A stretch of 64,000 nt of DNA from Rhizobium sp. FY34. Its GTDB lineage: Bacteria; Pseudomonadota; Alphaproteobacteria; Rhizobiales; Rhizobiaceae. Where the stretch lies: NCBI RefSeq assembly GCF_005222845.1, contig NZ_STFZ01000014.1, positions 424,493 through 488,492 on the forward strand. Direction: 5' to 3'. The notes under the pieces were generated by a model. The model saw only the letters and a list, made by a program, of their open reading frames with translations. It did no database searches and was not told the DNA's origin. Shown here in pieces: positions 44,578 to 55,183 of this stretch. Position numbers and translations under genes: made by a program. How positions within the stretch are numbered: the first letter of the stretch is position 1; each line of letters starts with the position of its first letter.

Positions 44578-45987
44578 ATGAAGCGACTGTCGAGCGGAAC
44601 CGAACTGTCAGCCGGGGTTCGCCAACCTTCCTATGACCGGCGAGAGCTGAAGCCCGGCATCGTGCATATCGGGCTTGGTGCCTTTCACCGGGCGCATCAG
44701 GCTGTGTTTACCCAGCGCGCGCTGGAGGCGGAATTTGGCCCCTGGGGCATTGTCGCCGTCAACCTGCGTTCGCCTGAACCGGTCGAAGCGCTTGCCGCGC
44801 AGGACGGGCTCTATTCGATCACGACCCGCAGCGAGGAGGGTGACCGGTCGGAGGTGATCGGCGCAACCATCGACTGGATATGCGCCGCCAATGACAGGGC
44901 CCGCGTGCTCGCAGCTCTTGCCGATCCGGCGATCCGCATTGTCACGCTCACCGTCTCGGAAAAGGCCTATGGGCTTGATCCGGCAACGGGTGGGTTGGAC
45001 CGCAACCACCCTTCCGTTGCGGCAGATCTTACAGCGCCGCAGGCGCCAATAGGCGTGCTCGGCTTTCTGATTGAAGGCCTTGCCCTGCGCCGGGCCGCCG
45101 GCATCCAGCCCTTTGCCGTGCTCTGCTGCGACAATCTTCCGTCGAATGGCAAGGTCGTGCGCCGCCTCGTTCTGGAAATGGCTGCCATCCGTGACCCGTC
45201 GCTTGCCGTCTGGATCGCGGCAGAAGGCGCCTTTCCCTGCTCGATGGTGGACCGTATCGTGCCCGCCGCCACCGATGCGACACGTACGCGCGCCGAAACG
45301 CTGCTTGGATGCCATGATGCACTGGCGCTCGATACGGAACCCTTCCTGCAATGGGTGATCGAGGATCACTTCGTGTCCGGCCGTCCCCGCTGGGAAGCCG
45401 GCGGTGCGATCTTTGCCGAAAATGTCGAGCCCTATGAGAAGATGAAGCTGCGGCTTTTGAACGGCGCGCATACGCTTCTGGCGCATCTCGGCATTCTGGC
45501 AGACCTCGATTACATCCGCGAGGTGATGGCGGTGCCGGAACTTGCGGCAAAGGCCCGCGCGCATATGGAAGAGGTGGTGACGACGCTTGATCCGGTGCCG
45601 GGCATCGACCTGCCGGCCTATATCGATGACCTTCTGGCACGGTTTGCCAACCCGACCATCGACCACCGCAACATCCAGATCTCGCTTGATACGACGCAAA
45701 AGCTGCCGCAGCGTCTGCTCGCCCCCGCTGTCGATGCACTTGCGCGGGGCCAATCGGGGGCGGCATCCGCCTATGCTGTCGGCATCTGGATCGCAGCGGT
45801 GAAGAAACGCGGCACCTGCGACGATCCACGCCGTGATGCGGTGCTTGCAGCCGCAGCCGGCATGCAGGCAGCCGATCCCTCGGCCTCCTTCTTTGCGATA
45901 CCGGGTCTGTTTGCGCCCGAACTGGTCAGTGACCGTGCCTGGCGCGACAGGGTCAATGCGGCAATCGGGTTTCGACCCAAGGCATGA
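44578..45987 (+). CDS. uxuB: D-fructuronate reductase / mannitol dehydrogenase family protein
   Basis: About 469 residues. GGGAG seven bases upstream favours ATG 44578; ATG 44572 overlaps the uxuA stop and is also possible. N-terminal Rossmann: GIVHIGLGAFHRAHQAVFTQ; NLRSPEPVEALAAQDGLYSI; the active-site block LRLLNGAHTLLAHLG has the catalytic Lys region MKLRLLNG. It interconverts D-fructuronate and D-mannonate with NAD(H), giving the substrate of UxuA. uxaC and 2-keto-3-deoxygluconate kinase are not in the window. Confidence 0.92.
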   Translation: MKRLSSGTELSAGVRQPSYDRRELKPGIVHIGLGAFHRAHQAVFTQRALEAEFGPWGIVAVNLRSPEPVEALAAQDGLYSITTRSEEGDRSEVIGATIDWICAANDRARVLAALADPAIRIVTLTVSEKAYGLDPATGGLDRNHPSVAADLTAPQAPIGVLGFLIEGLALRRAAGIQPFAVLCCDNLPSNGKVVRRLVLEMAAIRDPSLAVWIAAEGAFPCSMVDRIVPAATDATRTRAETLLGCHDALALDTEPFLQWVIEDHFVSGRPRWEAGGAIFAENVEPYEKMKLRLLNGAHTLLAHLGILADLDYIREVMAVPELAAKARAHMEEVVTTLDPVPGIDLPAYIDDLLARFANPTIDHRNIQISLDTTQKLPQRLLAPAVDALARGQSGAASAYAVGIWIAAVKKRGTCDDPRRDAVLAAAAGMQAADPSASFFAIPGLFAPELVSDRAWRDRVNAAIGFRPKA

Positions 45988-45994
45988 GTAAAAC

Positions 45995-46028
45995 GAATAG
46001 ATGCGTGAATTTTGTGCATGCTCTATTC
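45995..46028 (+). terminator. Possible terminator or operator after uxuB
   Basis: GAATAGA (45995-46001) and TCTATTC (46022-46028) form a 7-bp inverted repeat, with TGC/GCA extending the stem inside. The weak downstream T content (TTGTGCTTG) makes a terminator only possible; it could also be an operator of the following ABC operon. Confidence 0.3.
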
Positions 46029-46125
46029 TTGTGCTTGAAATCGCAGGCCTGCTGTCTAGTATGGGCTTTCTGAAGGGGTGGCGCTTGTCCGTTCCCCAAA
46101 CCATCCCCGAAGAAGGAATGATGAT

Positions 46126-47166
46126 ATGACGAAAACACCACGCCTGCGCGTCTCGGCCGTGGCGATTGCCGTTGCCATGGCAGCTGCGGCATCCTCGGCC
46201 GCGCAGGCCAAGACCCTGACGATTTCATGGTGGGGCTTCAACGGCGATAAGCTGAACGCCAATATCGTCGAGCCCTTCAAGAAAATCTGCGGCTGCGAAA
46301 TCGTGTTCGAAACCGGCAACAATGCCGACCGCCTGAACAAGCTGAAGCTGCGCGATGGCAAGGGCGTCGATGTCATCTATCTGAGCGACAGCTTCTCGCA
46401 GGCCGGCATTGCCGGCGGCATGTTCCAGAAGGTGGATGCTGCAAAACTGCCCAATCTGGCCGATGTCTATGATCTCGCCAAGGATCCGCAGGGCGGCTAT
46501 GGCCCGGCCTATACGATCGGCCGCGTCGGCATCGTCTACGATTCCGCCAAGGTCAATCCGCCGATCACCGCCTGGAAGGATCTGTGGCGCGCAGACCTGA
46601 AGAGTGCCGTCACGCTGCCGGGCATCACCACCACGGCTGGCCCGATGGTCGTGCTGCAGGCTGGCAAGCAGGCCGGCGCCGATGCATTTGCCGATGCCGA
46701 CAAGGCCTTCAAATCCGTCGAAGCGCTGAAGGTGAATGTTGCCAAGAACTACAATACCGGTTCTGAAATGGTGAACCTCATCTCCACCGGCGAAGCCAAG
46801 GTTGCCGTTGCGCAGGATTTCACGCTGGCCTCGATGAAGGCTGCCGTGCCGACCATGACCTGGGCGAGCCTGTCGGATGGCGATATCGCCACGCTGAATA
46901 CCGTCAACATCCCGAAGGGCTCGGAAAATGTTGAGCTGGCCCACCAGTTCATCAACTTCATCCTGTCGAAGGATGTGCAGCAGATCAATGCCGAGCAGGG
47001 CGTCGATGCCCCGGTTTCCACCAAGGTTCAGCTGACGCCGGATCAGGCCAAGGTCTGGACCTATGGCCCCGACATGATAGCCAAGCTCAACCGTCTCGAC
47101 TATGTGAAGCTCAACGACGCCAAGACCGATTGGATCGATCGCTGGAACGAGATCTTCAGCCGCTGA
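46126..47166 (+). CDS. ABC transporter substrate-binding protein, PotD/spermidine-putrescine type
   Basis: 346 residues from ATG 46126 (GAAGGAATGAT upstream). Sec signal of about 28 residues ends SSAAQA. The mature start KTLTISWWGFNGDKLNANIVEPFKKICGCEIVFETGNNADRLNKL is that of group 1 extracellular binding proteins of the PotD type, followed by GVDVIYLSDSFSQAGIAGGMF and GPAYTIGRVGIVYDSAKV. It delivers its ligand to the next two permeases. Polyamines are the family default, but an M20 peptidase and a deaminase-like enzyme close by suggest a different nitrogen compound. Confidence 0.87.
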   Translation: MTKTPRLRVSAVAIAVAMAAAASSAAQAKTLTISWWGFNGDKLNANIVEPFKKICGCEIVFETGNNADRLNKLKLRDGKGVDVIYLSDSFSQAGIAGGMFQKVDAAKLPNLADVYDLAKDPQGGYGPAYTIGRVGIVYDSAKVNPPITAWKDLWRADLKSAVTLPGITTTAGPMVVLQAGKQAGADAFADADKAFKSVEALKVNVAKNYNTGSEMVNLISTGEAKVAVAQDFTLASMKAAVPTMTWASLSDGDIATLNTVNIPKGSENVELAHQFINFILSKDVQQINAEQGVDAPVSTKVQLTPDQAKVWTYGPDMIAKLNRLDYVKLNDAKTDWIDRWNEIFSR

Positions 47167-47188
47167 GTAACATTCGACGGTAAGATCC

Positions 47189-47219
47189 GCATCGGCCCGG
47201 CGTCAATCCGGGCCGATGC
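47189..47219 (+). repeat. Stem-loop between binding protein and permease genes
   Basis: GCATCGGCCCGG-CGTCAAT-CCGGGCCGATGC: a perfect 12-bp stem with a 7-base loop, 23 bases after the stop of the PotD-type gene. There is no T-run. The rest of the 190-base gap up to the permease start shows nothing else. Confidence 0.65.
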
Positions 47220-47356
47220 TCTTGAATGATCCGCCCCTATGCGGCATTCTGTCCCTGGCTGACCACGGTTCTGGTCTGCATTACCATTCACGCGACAGCG
47301 AAATTCCGGCCCCATTCGGCTGCTGACGAGCACCGGTTCGGCCTCTTGGGCATGAT

Positions 47357-48184
47357 ATGATGAAACGTTTAACCCCCTGGATTCTGGTCGGTCCCGCAAG
47401 CCTTCTCGTGCTTGCCTTTCTCATTTTGCCGGTCGGCGCGACGCTGGTGGAAACCTTTGCCGATCCGAAGGGATGGCTTGCTCCTTACGCGGCGTTTTTC
47501 AACAGTGGCTTTCGCCGCACCGTGCTTTACCGCACGATCGAGGTCTCGCTGATCACCACCATTCTATCGGTCATCCTGGGCTTTATCGCAGCCTATGTCG
47601 TGGCGCAGATGCCGGCCCGCTGGAAAAGCATCATGATCATTGCAGCGGTGTTTCCGCTGCTGACCGGTGTCGTGGTGCGCTCCTTTGCCTGGCTGATCCT
47701 GCTTGGCAAGAACGGTATCCTGAACAACCTGCTTCTATCGCTGGGCGCCATATCCGAGCCGCTCACCATGCTCTATACCAAGGGTGCGGTGATTGCGGCC
47801 ATGGTCTATCTCTTTGTGCCGCTGATGATCCTGACGCTTGCCGGCGTGCTGGAAGGCATTCCCAAGGACGTAACGGAGGCGGCCAGTTCGCTCGGCGCAC
47901 CTCCCTTTGCCGTGTTCCGCCAGGTCATCCTGCCGCTCGCCATGCCGGGCCTCATCGTCGGTGCCGTGCTCGTCTTTACCGGCAGCTTTACCTCCTATGC
48001 CACACCGCAATTGCTGGGCGGCGAAAGCCAGATGATGATGGGTACCTTCCTCTACCAGCGCGCCATGGTGACCTTTGACTGGACCGGCGCCTCGACGGTT
48101 GCCGCAATCATGGTGGTCGTGACCATTACCATCGTTGTCCTGATGACGCGGCTTGCTCGCCGCATGAACCCGATGGCGGCTTGA
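47357..48184 (+). CDS. ABC transporter permease, PotB type
   Basis: 275 residues with about six membrane helices (LVGPASLLVLAFLILPVGATLVETF first). The EAA loop is VTEAASSLGAPPFAVFRQVILPLAMPGLIVG. It is followed five bases later by the second permease, and both are served by the ATPase downstream. Confidence 0.9.
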   Translation: MMKRLTPWILVGPASLLVLAFLILPVGATLVETFADPKGWLAPYAAFFNSGFRRTVLYRTIEVSLITTILSVILGFIAAYVVAQMPARWKSIMIIAAVFPLLTGVVVRSFAWLILLGKNGILNNLLLSLGAISEPLTMLYTKGAVIAAMVYLFVPLMILTLAGVLEGIPKDVTEAASSLGAPPFAVFRQVILPLAMPGLIVGAVLVFTGSFTSYATPQLLGGESQMMMGTFLYQRAMVTFDWTGASTVAAIMVVVTITIVVLMTRLARRMNPMAA

Positions 48185-48188
48185 TCCC

Positions 48189-48977
48189 ATGCGCACCACA
48201 CTTCACCCCGCCCTCCTGATGATCGCCTCGCTGATTTTCGCGATCCTGATTGCGCCCCTTTTCATCATTCTGGGCGCATCGGTTAGCGATACGAGCTATC
48301 TCACCTTTCCGCCGCAGGGCTTTACGCTGCAGTGGTATTCCAACATTTTCGAGATCACGGCCTTCCGCACCACGGCCATTACCAGCCTGCAGATCGCCTT
48401 TTTCGGTACGTTCCTGGCGCTTCTCATCGGCATTCCAGCCGCCTATGCGCTCAACCGGTTTCGCGTGCGCCTGCCGTCCTTTCTCTCCAATGTCTTCGTG
48501 CTGCCCATTCTCGTGCCGGAAATCGTGCTCGGCTTCTCGCTGATGAAATCGATCACCATAGGGCTCGATCTTCCGGTCTATACGACGCTTCTGATGGGCC
48601 ATACGCTGCTTGTCCTGCCCTATGCGGTGCGTGTTGTCGGGGCGAGCCTTGCCTCCTTCGATTTCTCGGTGGAAGAGGCAGCCATCAGCCTCGGCTGCCC
48701 GCCGCTCAAGGCCTTTCTCACCGTGGTTCTGCCCAATATCAGCGCCGGCGTGATCGCTGCCTTCATCCTCGCCTTCATCACATCGGTGAATGATGTCTCC
48801 ATCTCGCTCTTCCTCACCGGTCCTGGCGTCTCAACCCTGCCGATCCAGATTCTGGCGCATATGGAACAGTTCTTCGATCCGACGATTGCGTCGGTATCGG
48901 TGCTTCTGATGCTGCTGACGGTGGGCGTAATGGCCATCGTCGAAGCCACCCTTGGCCTCACCTTCCTGACAAAGTGA
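48189..48977 (+). CDS. ABC transporter permease, PotC type
   Basis: 262 residues with six membrane helices. The EAA loop reads VEEAAISLGCPPLKAFLTVVLPNISAGVIAAFI and is followed by ITSVNDVSISLFL and the usual PotC ending. It forms the membrane pore with the preceding permease. Confidence 0.9.
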   Translation: MRTTLHPALLMIASLIFAILIAPLFIILGASVSDTSYLTFPPQGFTLQWYSNIFEITAFRTTAITSLQIAFFGTFLALLIGIPAAYALNRFRVRLPSFLSNVFVLPILVPEIVLGFSLMKSITIGLDLPVYTTLLMGHTLLVLPYAVRVVGASLASFDFSVEEAAISLGCPPLKAFLTVVLPNISAGVIAAFILAFITSVNDVSISLFLTGPGVSTLPIQILAHMEQFFDPTIASVSVLLMLLTVGVMAIVEATLGLTFLTK

Positions 48978-48984
48978 AACATCC

Positions 48985-50043
48985 GTGACCGTATCGCTGA
49001 CCCTTGACAATGTTACCGCCCATTATGGGTCCACGCAGGTTCTGCAGGACCTTTCCCTTGCTATTGCTGCTGGAGAACTGGTCTCGCTGCTGGGCGCCTC
49101 CGGCTGTGGCAAGACCACGACGCTGCGCCTCGTGGCAGGCTTTCTCGAGCCGACATCCGGCTCAATCCGGCTGGGCGATCGTGACCTCACCCGCATGCCG
49201 GCGCACCAGCGCGATATCGGCCTGGTCTTCCAGAACTATGCCCTGTTTCCGCATCTCTCGGTGCGCGACAATGTCGCATTCGGCCTGAAGCAGCGCGGGC
49301 TCGGCAGCGTGGAGCGCAAGGCCAAGGCCGACACGATGCTGGAGCGTGTCGGGCTTTCTGCCTTTGCCGAGCGTATGCCGGCGGCCCTGTCCGGTGGGCA
49401 GAAACAGCGCGTGGCGCTTGCCCGCGCACTGGTCATCGAACCACCGCTCCTGATGTTCGATGAGCCGCTGTCCAATCTCGATGCCAAGTTGCGCGTCGAT
49501 ATGCGCGTCGAAATCCGTCGCCTGCAGCGCGCCAATGGCACGACCTCGCTCTATGTCACGCATGACCAGGAAGAGGCCTTTTCGATTTCCGATCGCGTGG
49601 CCATCATGAATGCCGGCCGCATCATGCAGCTGGATCGGCCGGAAGTGCTCTACCAGCGCCCGGCCAACAGTTTCGTTGCCCGCTTCGTCGGCTTCGAGAA
49701 CCTGATCGACATGACGGTGACGGAGCGCAATGGCGCATCCGTGAAGGCAACGACCCCGGCAGGTGCCTCGGTTTTCCTGTCGCAGGATGTGTTTGGCGCC
49801 ATTCCTGACCGTTTCGTGCTGGCTGCCCGCCCGGATGGACTTGCCGTGACGCGCAGCGAGGATGGCATTCCTGTGACGCTCGGCATTCGCACCTATCTCG
49901 GCCGCGCCTACCAGTATCAGTGCATGGCGCAGTCGGGCACCTATCTTGGCAATGGCCCGCTGACCGAACCGCTGGAGCCGGGAACGGCAGCCAGCCTGGT
50001 TCCCGTGCCGGAACAATGCTGCATCCTGCCCTCCGACGCATGA
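48985..50043 (+). CDS. ABC transporter ATP-binding protein, PotA type
   Basis: 352 residues from a GTG start at 48985. Walker A LLGASGCGKTTTLRLVAGF, Q-loop FQNYALFPHLSVRDN, signature LSGGQKQR, Walker B LLMFDEPLSNLDAKLR and switch His in YVTHDQEEAF; a TOBE domain fills the last 100 residues (FVLAARPDGLAV). It energises the two preceding permeases and is followed 9 bases later by the peptidase gene. Confidence 0.92.
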   Translation: MTVSLTLDNVTAHYGSTQVLQDLSLAIAAGELVSLLGASGCGKTTTLRLVAGFLEPTSGSIRLGDRDLTRMPAHQRDIGLVFQNYALFPHLSVRDNVAFGLKQRGLGSVERKAKADTMLERVGLSAFAERMPAALSGGQKQRVALARALVIEPPLLMFDEPLSNLDAKLRVDMRVEIRRLQRANGTTSLYVTHDQEEAFSISDRVAIMNAGRIMQLDRPEVLYQRPANSFVARFVGFENLIDMTVTERNGASVKATTPAGASVFLSQDVFGAIPDRFVLAARPDGLAVTRSEDGIPVTLGIRTYLGRAYQYQCMAQSGTYLGNGPLTEPLEPGTAASLVPVPEQCCILPSDA

Positions 50044-50052
50044 GGAACTCCC

Positions 50053-51447
<1,395 letters not shown>

Positions 51448-51452
51448 CGTGC

Positions 51453-51486
51453 AAAAAAGCCATCCGGCAGTGGATAACCTGCCGGA
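51453..51486 (-). terminator. Rho-independent terminator of the deaminase gene
   Basis: TCCGGCAG-TGGATAAC-CTGCCGGA (51463-51486), an 8-bp perfect stem. On the minus strand it is followed within four bases by TTTTTT, and lies 20 bases after the deaminase stop. The converging peptidase gene ends just before it on the other side. Confidence 0.75.
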
Positions 51487-51505
51487 ACTTTCCAATCGAG
51501 ACCTG

Positions 51506-53386
51506 TCAGAACACAATCTTCTGCACTGCCCCGGTCTGGACATTGACCAGCCCTTGGGGCGCGTAGTCGCTGGGGGCCACCAGAACCCAGCGCCAGGGCG
51601 CGCAGGTCAGCGTTGCAAAGGCAAGCCGCTCGGGAAATCCCGGAAACCAGCGCGGGCTGAAGGTCGGCTCATACATCCAGTCGATCTTGTCACCTTCGGC
51701 GTAGAGCGCCTGCATTTCCTCATGCAGGATTTCCGGCGCCCGGCAGGTCATCAGACCGGCCACTTCATAGCGCACGGTTGCCACAAGTTTCCCCTCGCGC
51801 ACCAGCGCCCAACCGCCATCGTTCTCCGCAATGGCATTGACGGCCAGCGCCATTGCCTCATCGGATGAGCCGACGCACCAGATATTGTGCTTGTCATGCG
51901 CCATGGAGCAGGCAAGTGCTGTATCTGGCGTGCGCGGGCCGCAGCCGAGCCAGAACATTTTCGAGACCGCACCCTTGCCGGAAAACCGGTCGATGACGGA
52001 AAACTTGGTGATATTGCGCGCTTCGTCACGCTGCACCAGCCCGCCTTCGACGGGAAGTTCGAAGGTCAGCATATCATCGGCCCAGTGGAAAGGCCGCAAG
52101 ACCGCTGCCTGCATGGTTTCCCGTCCGGGCTCGGCGAAGATGGCGAAATCGGCATCCGTCAGCGGCCGGCCAATGTTGATCGTCTTGGTTGCCCAGTCCG
52201 GCCAGTCGATCTTCGGCACCTCGGGAAGATAGCGCGTGCCTTCCGAGACCTGTCGCCCATCCGCCCAGACCTTGGCAATCTCGAATGCCTGAACATCGGA
52301 AAGCAGAACCATGTCGGCGTAGCGACCCGGCGCAATCGAGCCGACATAAGGGGTGAGCCGCATATGGCGGGCCGGGTTGATGGTGGCGCATTGGATGGCG
52401 ATTTCCGGCGCGAGACCGGACTGGATGGCAAGCCGGACATTGTAATCGGTGGCGCCGAGTTTCAGCGTGTCGGAGGCGCTTCGATCATCGGTGGTGAAGG
52501 CGATCTGCGACCAGTCGGCAAGCCCTTTTTCGATGAGCCCCTTGATCACCTCGGGAAGGCTGTGGGGACGAAGCTCCATGAAGAGGCCATGGGTTAGCTT
52601 GTCCCAGAATTCTTCCAGCGTCCAGGCCTCGTGGTCCGAGGCCAAACCGGCGCTGGCAAAGGCATTGATGGTCGGCAGGTCGCGAATGCCGGCGGCATGG
52701 CCTTCCACGACGCCGCGCTGTTCGAATGTGGCGCGGATCATGCCCCAGAGCCGGTCATAGGATGGGTTGTCGCGGTTCCACACCGCCGGCCAGTCCATCA
52801 CCTCATCCAGGCCGGCCACCATCAGGCTTTCCTTCAGAAACGCCCTCTGTTCGTCATAGCCCAGATAGCCGCCGCCATGCTCATAGCCGGTGGGCGGCAC
52901 GGCGGAGCCGGGCAGGGGGAAGATCTTGAGAGGCGAGCCCGCCTCGCGCGCCTTCAGCCAGAATTCCAGCGTCTTTGCGCCATTGACGTTGGAAAATTCA
53001 TGGCTTGCCTCGCAGGTCCAGGTATTGCCGCGCGGCAGAACCAGCGCGGCCTCCCATTCCGGCGTCAGATGCGAGCTTTCGATATGCTTGTGAACCTCGC
53101 CAAGTCCCGGCACGGCGGCAAGATCCGGCTCATGCACGCGCATTGCCACTTCGCCCGGATAGGAGCCTGCCGGGCCGACATAGGCAATGCGCCGGCCCTT
53201 GATGATGATCTCCTGATCATCGGCCCAGGTGCGTGTCGATACATCCAGCAGCCGCCCGACGCGAAGCGCCACATCCGCCGGCTCCTTGCCCAGCGCCACC
53301 AGCGTCAACTGCTGGCGGATGGCTATTTCGTCTGCGGCGGTCGGATTGATGTCGGCGGGGGCGGGGCGCGTCACGGGCCTCTCCAT
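51506..53386 (-). CDS. Adenine-deaminase-family amidohydrolase
   Basis: 626 residues from ATG 53386. Amidohydrolase superfamily, adenine deaminase branch: first metal pair in LGEVHKHIESS (canonical DAHVHIESS), LPRGNTWTCEASHEFSNVNG (canonical has DPHE where this has ASHE), the bridging Glu in GLDEVMDWPAVWN, EGHAAGIRDL, SAGLASDHEA and the final Asp in FTTDDRSASD. All expected metal ligands are there, but the substitutions next to them and the convergence with an ABC/peptidase operon make a substrate other than adenine possible. It releases ammonia from an aminopurine or similar ring (family knowledge). Confidence 0.82.
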   Translation of the reverse strand: MERPVTRPAPADINPTAADEIAIRQQLTLVALGKEPADVALRVGRLLDVSTRTWADDQEIIIKGRRIAYVGPAGSYPGEVAMRVHEPDLAAVPGLGEVHKHIESSHLTPEWEAALVLPRGNTWTCEASHEFSNVNGAKTLEFWLKAREAGSPLKIFPLPGSAVPPTGYEHGGGYLGYDEQRAFLKESLMVAGLDEVMDWPAVWNRDNPSYDRLWGMIRATFEQRGVVEGHAAGIRDLPTINAFASAGLASDHEAWTLEEFWDKLTHGLFMELRPHSLPEVIKGLIEKGLADWSQIAFTTDDRSASDTLKLGATDYNVRLAIQSGLAPEIAIQCATINPARHMRLTPYVGSIAPGRYADMVLLSDVQAFEIAKVWADGRQVSEGTRYLPEVPKIDWPDWATKTINIGRPLTDADFAIFAEPGRETMQAAVLRPFHWADDMLTFELPVEGGLVQRDEARNITKFSVIDRFSGKGAVSKMFWLGCGPRTPDTALACSMAHDKHNIWCVGSSDEAMALAVNAIAENDGGWALVREGKLVATVRYEVAGLMTCRAPEILHEEMQALYAEGDKIDWMYEPTFSPRWFPGFPERLAFATLTCAPWRWVLVAPSDYAPQGLVNVQTGAVQKIVF

Positions 53387-53503
53387 GTCAGGGCAAATGT
53401 GCGGGAACACTCAAAGCAAATCGAGCATTGCCAATGGCATAGACCCGCAGAGGGCGGATCGCAACCGATCTTGTGGCCCGCGCTTGCCCCTTGTGTGTCA
53501 ATA

Positions 53504-54160
53504 CTATTCCGTCTCGACGTCTTCGTCGCCAAGCAGGCTGCTGAGCACATCTTTCTGGATGTGGTGGCGGCTGAGAAGGCCGGCATCCTCCAGCATTTCG
53601 AGATCCGGCAGGTCGCGCAGCGTGGCAAAGCCGAAGGCGGTCAGAAAGGCGGATGTCGTGATATAGGTATAGGGTGCGCCGGGCGACGGGCTGCGCGGCC
53701 CAAAGCTGATGAAGCCGCCGCGCTTGATGCTGCCGATCGTGTCGCGGCTCACTTCCCTACCAAAGATGCGTGAGATTTCGCTGCGGGTGACCGGCTGGAA
53801 ATAACCGATCACCATCAACACCATCGCTTCGTGCTGGCTAAGGCCGGGCGGCAGATCGACCGGCGCGCCGGAGGCCTTGATCACATCGGCATAGGCCGGC
53901 TTGGTGCGGAACTGGTAGCCGCCGCCGACCAGCGCCAGTTCGAAGGGCTTTGTAGCCAGTTCCGCCTGGATGTCGCTGATGATCAGATCCAGATTGCAAT
54001 CATGCCCGATGACCGAGGAGAGAATGTCCCGGCTGACCGGTTCGCGCGCGGCAAATACTACGGCCTCGACCCGGTTCATCCATTCGCGCCAACGTGCCGA
54101 AGCCGGCAAAGCGTCCAAATTGCGATCGATAACCGGGGGCTGCTTGGGGCTTCTTGCCAT
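53504..54160 (-). CDS. scpB: ScpB-family chromosome segregation protein (paralog)
   Basis: 218 residues. It has two winged-helix units of the ScpB kind: RVEAVVFAAREPVSRDILSSVIG with FELALVGGGYQFRTKPAYADVI, and LSQHEAMVLMVIGYFQPVTRSEISRIFGREVSRDTIGSIKRGGFI with YTYITTSAFLTAFGF. In the SMC-ScpAB condensin, ScpB dimers bind the kleisin ScpA. Here the upstream partner is not ScpA but a DUF1403 protein, two bases away. I recall that such pairs are common on rhizobial plasmids, so this is probably an accessory paralog and not the main chromosomal gene. Confidence 0.83.
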   Translation of the reverse strand: MARSPKQPPVIDRNLDALPASARWREWMNRVEAVVFAAREPVSRDILSSVIGHDCNLDLIISDIQAELATKPFELALVGGGYQFRTKPAYADVIKASGAPVDLPPGLSQHEAMVLMVIGYFQPVTRSEISRIFGREVSRDTIGSIKRGGFISFGPRSPSPGAPYTYITTSAFLTAFGFATLRDLPDLEMLEDAGLLSRHHIQKDVLSSLLGDEDVETE

Positions 54161-54162
54161 GC

Positions 54163-55113
54163 TCAGAGCCCGAAGATGCGAAAGTTCGGCCGGCCCGAAA
54201 GCTCGCGAATGACGCCGAAGGAAAGCAGGCGTTCAAACAGCCGGCGGGAGGCAAAGCGTGACAGGCGGCTTGTGGCAAGCGATCCGGACACGGCATCGTC
54301 CGATAAAAGCAGATCGATGACATCGCCGGCGCCCTTGGCGCGCAGTTTCGGCACAACGGCAGACAGATCGCTCGCGCGCCGGTCGATTTCGGCAGCCAGT
54401 CGCAAGGCACCAGTTGCGGCATCGGCAAGCGCTAGCGCCACGGCCCGCGGGAAGGTATCCGCATCGGGGCTCAAGCGTTTCTGGCTTTTTTCGGCGCGAA
54501 AATAGACTGCGTTGCGCTCGGCCATCAACAGTGGAACAGTTGCCGGCCATTGCATCATGTCGCGCAACAGCTGATCGGCCACCCACCAGGCCAGAAGCTC
54601 GTATTGCGGGCCAAGCGTGATGATGCGCTGCAGGATGGTGGCGAGTGCAAGCGATGGCGCTATGCCCTTGCGCCTTGCCGCATCGCACCACAAAGGCAGC
54701 TCGTCCAGTTCTTCGCGCCAGGAAAGCCCGAGCAGCAGAGCCACGTTCTTCAGCGTCTCGGTTTCCAGAAACATCGGGCGGGCTGCGGACTTTTTCCATA
54801 CGCCATAGATATCGCCGGCGGGGCCTGCATCATCACCCGGCTTGCGTAGCACCCAGGCATCGCGCAGCTCCGTTTCCGCCTCGCGCCGGCCAACCAGCCG
54901 CACGGCAATCAGCGCGGATTTCAACGCCAGCCGCTGTCTCCAGGCGCCGGCCCAGATGGGTTCGGCGCGCACGATGCGGTCAAGCGCCAGAAGCGCTGCG
55001 CCGCAGAGAAATACGGCATCCGCTTCACTTTCGACCGCCACCCGACGGGTGGCCCAGGCCGGAAGCAGAAAGGCGGGATCGGTCATTGACCGGGATGCGC
55101 GTTGAGGGTTCAT
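54163..55113 (-). CDS. DUF1403 family protein, possible kleisin-like partner of ScpB
   Basis: About 316 residues from ATG 55113; ATG 55086 (MTDPAFLLPAWA) or 55125 are alternatives. Mostly helical, with blocks DAVFLCGAALLALDRIVRAEP, WRQRLALKSALIAVRLVGR and TLKNVALLLGLSWREELDELPLWCDAARRKG. The C-terminus ASRRLFERLLSFGVIRELSGRPNFRIFGL reads like a winged helix. Function is unknown. It occupies the place of scpA before scpB, with two bases between the genes, so a kleisin-like or regulatory role is conceivable (inference only). Confidence 0.75.
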   Translation of the reverse strand: MNPQRASRSMTDPAFLLPAWATRRVAVESEADAVFLCGAALLALDRIVRAEPIWAGAWRQRLALKSALIAVRLVGRREAETELRDAWVLRKPGDDAGPAGDIYGVWKKSAARPMFLETETLKNVALLLGLSWREELDELPLWCDAARRKGIAPSLALATILQRIITLGPQYELLAWWVADQLLRDMMQWPATVPLLMAERNAVYFRAEKSQKRLSPDADTFPRAVALALADAATGALRLAAEIDRRASDLSAVVPKLRAKGAGDVIDLLLSDDAVSGSLATSRLSRFASRRLFERLLSFGVIRELSGRPNFRIFGL

Positions 55114-55183
55114 GCCGCTCAACATAAAGGCTTTGCGCGCTTGCGCCAGACCAGGTGAAGCGAACCGCACAGGTCTTTCCGTC

